Assembly (NCBI GenBank): GCA_012295275.1
Contig: CM022675.1
Location: 3,669,246-3,733,245 of the forward strand
Source: Chrysomallon squamiferum
Taxonomy: Eukaryota; Mollusca; Gastropoda; Neomphalida; Peltospiridae
Length of the DNA stretch: 64,000 bases
Direction: 5' to 3'
In this document: piece by piece, positions 60,224 through 64,000 of the stretch
Layout: each line of letters begins with the position of its first letter
How positions within the stretch are numbered: the stretch's first letter is position 1
Notes under the pieces: model-generated
What the model was told of the DNA's origin: nothing
The model's database searches: none
The model's input: only the letters and a program-made list of their open reading frames with translations
Made by a program: the position numbers and the translations under genes

Positions 60224-60479
60224 AAAAGGAAATCTGTAATTTATTTAACACAATCCCCTGAATACACATCTTGCAGGAAAGCAAAGCAAAAGAAAAGTGG
60301 TATAAATGGGCTTCCGTGGTTAATTAATTACAAGACAACCTTTCACAGGTTTTTAACTGTACGAGAAATAAAACAAAACAAAACTAATACAGAAAACATA
60401 ATTTTTTCTTTTCCCAAGCACATTTTACTTTGCACAGACATTCAAGGCAGGCAAGGTATTATTTTCGTTATTACTGACA

Positions 60480-60491
60480 TTGTTATTATTA

Positions 60492-60541
<50 letters not shown>
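60480..60541. repeat. (ATT)n microsatellite
   Basis: An ATT run of about 20 units. Poly-A tracts follow at about 60703-60727 and 60763-60788. Confidence 0.92.
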
Positions 60542-60542
<1 letters not shown>

Positions 60543-60569
60543 GCAACAAATGTTGCTAAAGTGAATACA

Positions 60570-60701
60570 GTTGCCATGGAAATTGTTACATTGCAATTTT
60601 TTACGCGTATTTGCATATTACTGTTAGAATAACAAAAATAATAAAAATGATCCTAAAATAAACAATTTTAATTTTAACATTCGCAGACGAAAAAACATCA
60701 G

Positions 60702-60732
<31 letters not shown>

Positions 60733-60910
60733 TTTTAATGCACTAATTTAAACTATAGAAGAAAAAAAAAAAAAAAAAAAAAAAAAACAAAAAAAAACAC
60801 GAAAGTCTGATACATGGAATTATATACTGAAGTTAAAAACGAGAGTTGAATATCGGGAAACAAAAGTGCATATGTCCGTGGTCCAGATTGCCGCCAGTCT
60901 CCATGGAAAC
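60570..60910. promoter_or_regulatory. paired RFX X-box-like motifs
   Basis: GTTGCCATGGAAAT at 60570-60583 and GTCTCCATGGAAAC at 60897-60910. Both are near-matches to the RFX X-box (GTTGCCATGGAAAC), common in promoters of ciliary genes. The second lies in a GC-richer patch. Binding is not shown. Confidence 0.35.
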
Positions 60911-61402
60911 CATTGTCCTCTGGGAAAGACAACACGGGGACATCACGGCGCGTCTGTCAATCCAGACCATCCTGTTAATTCTTCGAAAACAAAAGGACGA
61001 GAAGAGATGAGTAAATCAACAGGGGTACCCCCACAGGTAAATTCAGATAAAATTCATACAAAAATAATTGAATCATTTACACTGTCATGTTTTTCATCAG
61101 CGGGTATACGCCTCGAAAGGGGAAAACCCTAATTAGTAATTTCCGCACATTCTCGCTTCTCCAGGCATATTTTGACGCACCAGCAGGGGTTAATAATAAT
61201 AATCTTTTTTTTTTTTCATATGAACTTATCAAGTTGCTATTTTGACATCAGTTTCTTGGTGAAGAATCCATTTGAACGGTAGACCGAGAAAAGCTGGCAG
61301 TAGAAAATGCTTGGGTTCATTGCAGAAAACTCAGGCTCCTTGAAAATAGCCTGGGAACTCCAGAGGCGATCTAACGTCATACCAACTGAAACGAGATTAA
61401 AT

Positions 61403-61436
61403 AGTAATAATAATAATAGTAATAATAAAAATAATA

Positions 61437-61472
<36 letters not shown>

Positions 61473-61475
61473 TAA
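61403..61475. repeat. AAT and GTA triplet repeats
   Basis: AAT-type triplets followed by (GTA)n at about 61438-61470. Confidence 0.85.
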
Positions 61476-61708
61476 TAAGAAGTAATAATAAGATGACATT
61501 AAAATAAATAATAATATTAATGCGAATTAGTATGATCATGATGATGGTGACGACGATGATGATGATGATACCTTCATTCTGCTTTTTTATTACATTCCTA
61601 TAGTACTGTGGACTGGAATATATTCATAAGTTAACAAATGTATATGTATGTGTGTGCATGTGAATGAGAGCTGAAGAGGGACAAAGATAGACATATAGAC
61701 TGATAGGA

Positions 61709-61816
<108 letters not shown>

Positions 61817-62658
61817 AATAGTTCATAGGAACACAAAAGTTTACATTAACACTAGCCATATTTTAGCCATAAGTTGGAACTAAAAGCAATAATTTGAAGA
61901 ATGATGGAGAGACAGAAAAAGGAAAAAAAAAAAAAGACACTGTAATTTCATTTTTTTTTTTATATTTTATTTTAGCATTGACGTTTAGTAATTGTATCTC
62001 CAAAATCATTCCCCCACACTCATCTTAAAACAATATTAACTTTTTATTTGTTACAAAAAAACCCCATAAACACGCAATACCGGGTTTTGTAAACTCTGCT
62101 AATGGTCTAATGATCCATGAAGGATTAGGACACGGGATTCACGGGGCGTTCCGAGCCCACACGATTCATTTATAATCGTTTGTGAAAATGGTCAGAGGCC
62201 GAGCGGAAACGCTCGTAAAGCAATCCTCGCGCCAGACTCTAAAATATCGAGACTAACACAAAAGACTTTGAAGAATCGATGACGAATCGTGTCGTAGTCA
62301 CTCGAGATGGATTGTTTGTCAAGCAGACGCGACCGTGTCTCTTTTCAACACACAATTACACGTGTGGGATTTTAATCTTCTACTCACAGCGGTATCACGT
62401 GATGCGCATATGGCGTTTTGTTTGATTTAACTTCCCCCACTTCGGTGCGCCTTGTTTGGATAGTGTTAATGTCTGCGGGAAGACCGGTTCTGAGATAAAT
62501 TGCGATTTTAAGATAATGGTTTTAAGAACATCTTTTATTCATCGCGTCTTCCGTTATAATATGTACTATCTGCCGTCCTGTCCTTTCGTCTGTCTCTCCT
62601 TTAACCGTCCTTCATTTCCAGCTCGTTCATATTCATAGCAAGAAATTATGAGAAATAA

Positions 62659-62660
62659 TG

Positions 62661-62711
<51 letters not shown>

Positions 62712-62745
62712 GTAATATAACAACAACAACAACAACAACAACAAT
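62659..62745. repeat. (AAT)n and (AAC)n microsatellite
   Basis: ATA triplets at about 62659-62710 and ACA triplets at about 62719-62742. Confidence 0.92.
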
Positions 62746-63034
62746 AAATAAACAAATAAATAAATAATGAAAAATGAAGTAAAAGAAGAAGTGAAAACAA
62801 AATCCAGGGAAACAAATTATTGTTCTCGCAGTTAATATGTGATATTGCTTCAAACCGAATCTGAAGATAAATGTAATTTTAAACCGGATGTCAACTGCCG
62901 TGGTGATTGTAAAACCCCGTGAAGTCCCAAACGACCTGTTTCTGTGGTTATTTTACTACGAGATTTACTACAACCATTTCTATGTTTTCTGTTATTACTC
63001 CAACACTACAGTAGTTACTAGTATGCGGATACGC

Positions 63035-63055
63035 GGGTCGGGGGTGGGGGTGGGG
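63035..63055 (+). other. putative G-quadruplex
   Basis: Four G runs of 3, 5, 5 and 4 separated by TC, T and T loops meet the usual G3+N1-7 rule. It is isolated in AT-rich sequence. Confidence 0.6.
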
Positions 63056-63304
63056 TCGTTTCTAAAACGTCTCAATTCAGAAAACGATTTCAACATTTTT
63101 CTACAAATTGTGACATACATTTCTACACGATGTCGAAGAAGAAGAAGAAAAAGCCTAACAACATTCAAATTTTTATAATAAAGAATTATATAATAAATAA
63201 AAACAAAAACATTAAAATCGAAATTCAAATTAAAAAGATGCTTCTGCGTGACTTTTTGTATTTTCATCTCCGTTTCAGTTATAACTAACACACGTTTAAT
63301 TCAG

Positions 63305-63333
<29 letters not shown>
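63305..63333. repeat. poly-A tract
   Basis: An uninterrupted A run of about 29 bases. Confidence 0.93.
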
Positions 63334-63335
<2 letters not shown>

Positions 63336-64000
63336 CAGAGATGAAGAAACAGATTGTTAAAAAAGCAAGATGCCTGATTTAAAGTTCAATCTAGTTTGAA
63401 GCGGTTCAGTATGAGCAAGAAAACAAGTGAAACACTTTTCATTTCCTTGTAATAAAAAAATAAACCTCAAGATTAATTTATTAATTACGTTCCGATGAAA
63501 GTGTGATAAAAACTCAAAAACTGGACGAGGTTTAGGACACAATTTTGCAAAATTGCATATGTTTGTATCCACCGAAACATACGTACAAACGCACACACGC
63601 ACATGCAGTCACACAGAGATTTATGCAAATACGTATTTTTATGCAAACACATACATACATATATAGAAAAAAATATAAACCAACCCCCCAAAAAAACAGA
63701 CCCATACAAACCTTTATTTAAACATACGTACATATATGCATAGTTTCTCTCTTATATTTTTGATATTCATCTCTCTATTTTTCTGTTTATCTGTCTCTCT
63801 ATTTATTTATTTCTTCACATCGTTCTTTTTTGTCTCTGACTCTCACTTTTTATTTTTCATTCTTTCTTTTCTTATAAAGGTGAAGTAAATCCAAAATACT
63901 GTCTTTAAAGATGGGTGATGCATAATTTCGAGGCGGAAATTGCCACACATTAGACTATGACGTCAGTAACATGATGATTGGGATTACCTCAATTTTCTGA

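Noticed and set aside
62888-63178. 96-aa frame ending in an Arg-rich tail
   Set aside because: It starts at a non-ATG codon, has a tail made by GAA/CGA repeats and includes the G-quadruplex. It shows no family resemblance.

Overview
The window is eukaryotic nuclear DNA. It is very AT-rich and full of microsatellites, poly-A/T tracts and degenerate minisatellites, and its genes are split by GT-AG introns. Four conserved animal genes can be rebuilt from exon homology and splice phase. The repeat style (long AC/GT runs, ATAC, GA/CT and TTA arrays) and the protein lengths fit a lophotrochozoan invertebrate, most likely a mollusc and perhaps a cephalopod. That placement is inference. No organism-specific marker was found.

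Layout from left to right. 1-9690 is gene-free, with microsatellites, a 258-bp hAT-type MITE, a fold-back hairpin and a dispersed duplicated segment. 9694-10533 (-) is HEXIM, the 7SK/P-TEFb inhibitor, in one open exon. 10900-19580 is gene-free and repeat-rich. 19582-27769 (-) is LZTFL1, rebuilt from ten exons as 299 aa. 28460-46036 (+) is eIF4B, rebuilt from sixteen exons as 647 aa. LZTFL1 and eIF4B are head-to-head, with about 0.69 kb between start codons. 53158-54062 (-) is ABRACL/costars, two coding exons and 81 aa, convergent with eIF4B. A second hAT-type MITE (453 bp) lies just downstream of ABRACL. 55000-64000 has no recognisable gene, only satellites and a few CpG-richer patches.

The genes are housekeeping and regulatory genes: transcription-elongation control (HEXIM), BBSome/ciliary trafficking (LZTFL1), cap-dependent translation (eIF4B) and actin dynamics (ABRACL). 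They do not form an operon or a single pathway.

The most unusual signal is in the introns. In LZTFL1 and eIF4B several introns carry tandem arrays whose unit includes a real splice site, in three cases with the first or last exon bases. The clearest are eight 92-94 bp copies starting at the 3' splice site of LZTFL1 intron 2; 27-29 bp repeats at the eIF4B intron 3 acceptor; 82-bp repeats at the eIF4B intron 7 acceptor; a copied 5' splice site in LZTFL1 intron 3; and 34 copies of an 11-mer ending at the eIF4B exon 12 acceptor. The introns seem to have grown by duplicating their own boundaries, leaving ladders of decoy splice sites. Decoy use that I translated runs into a stop codon.
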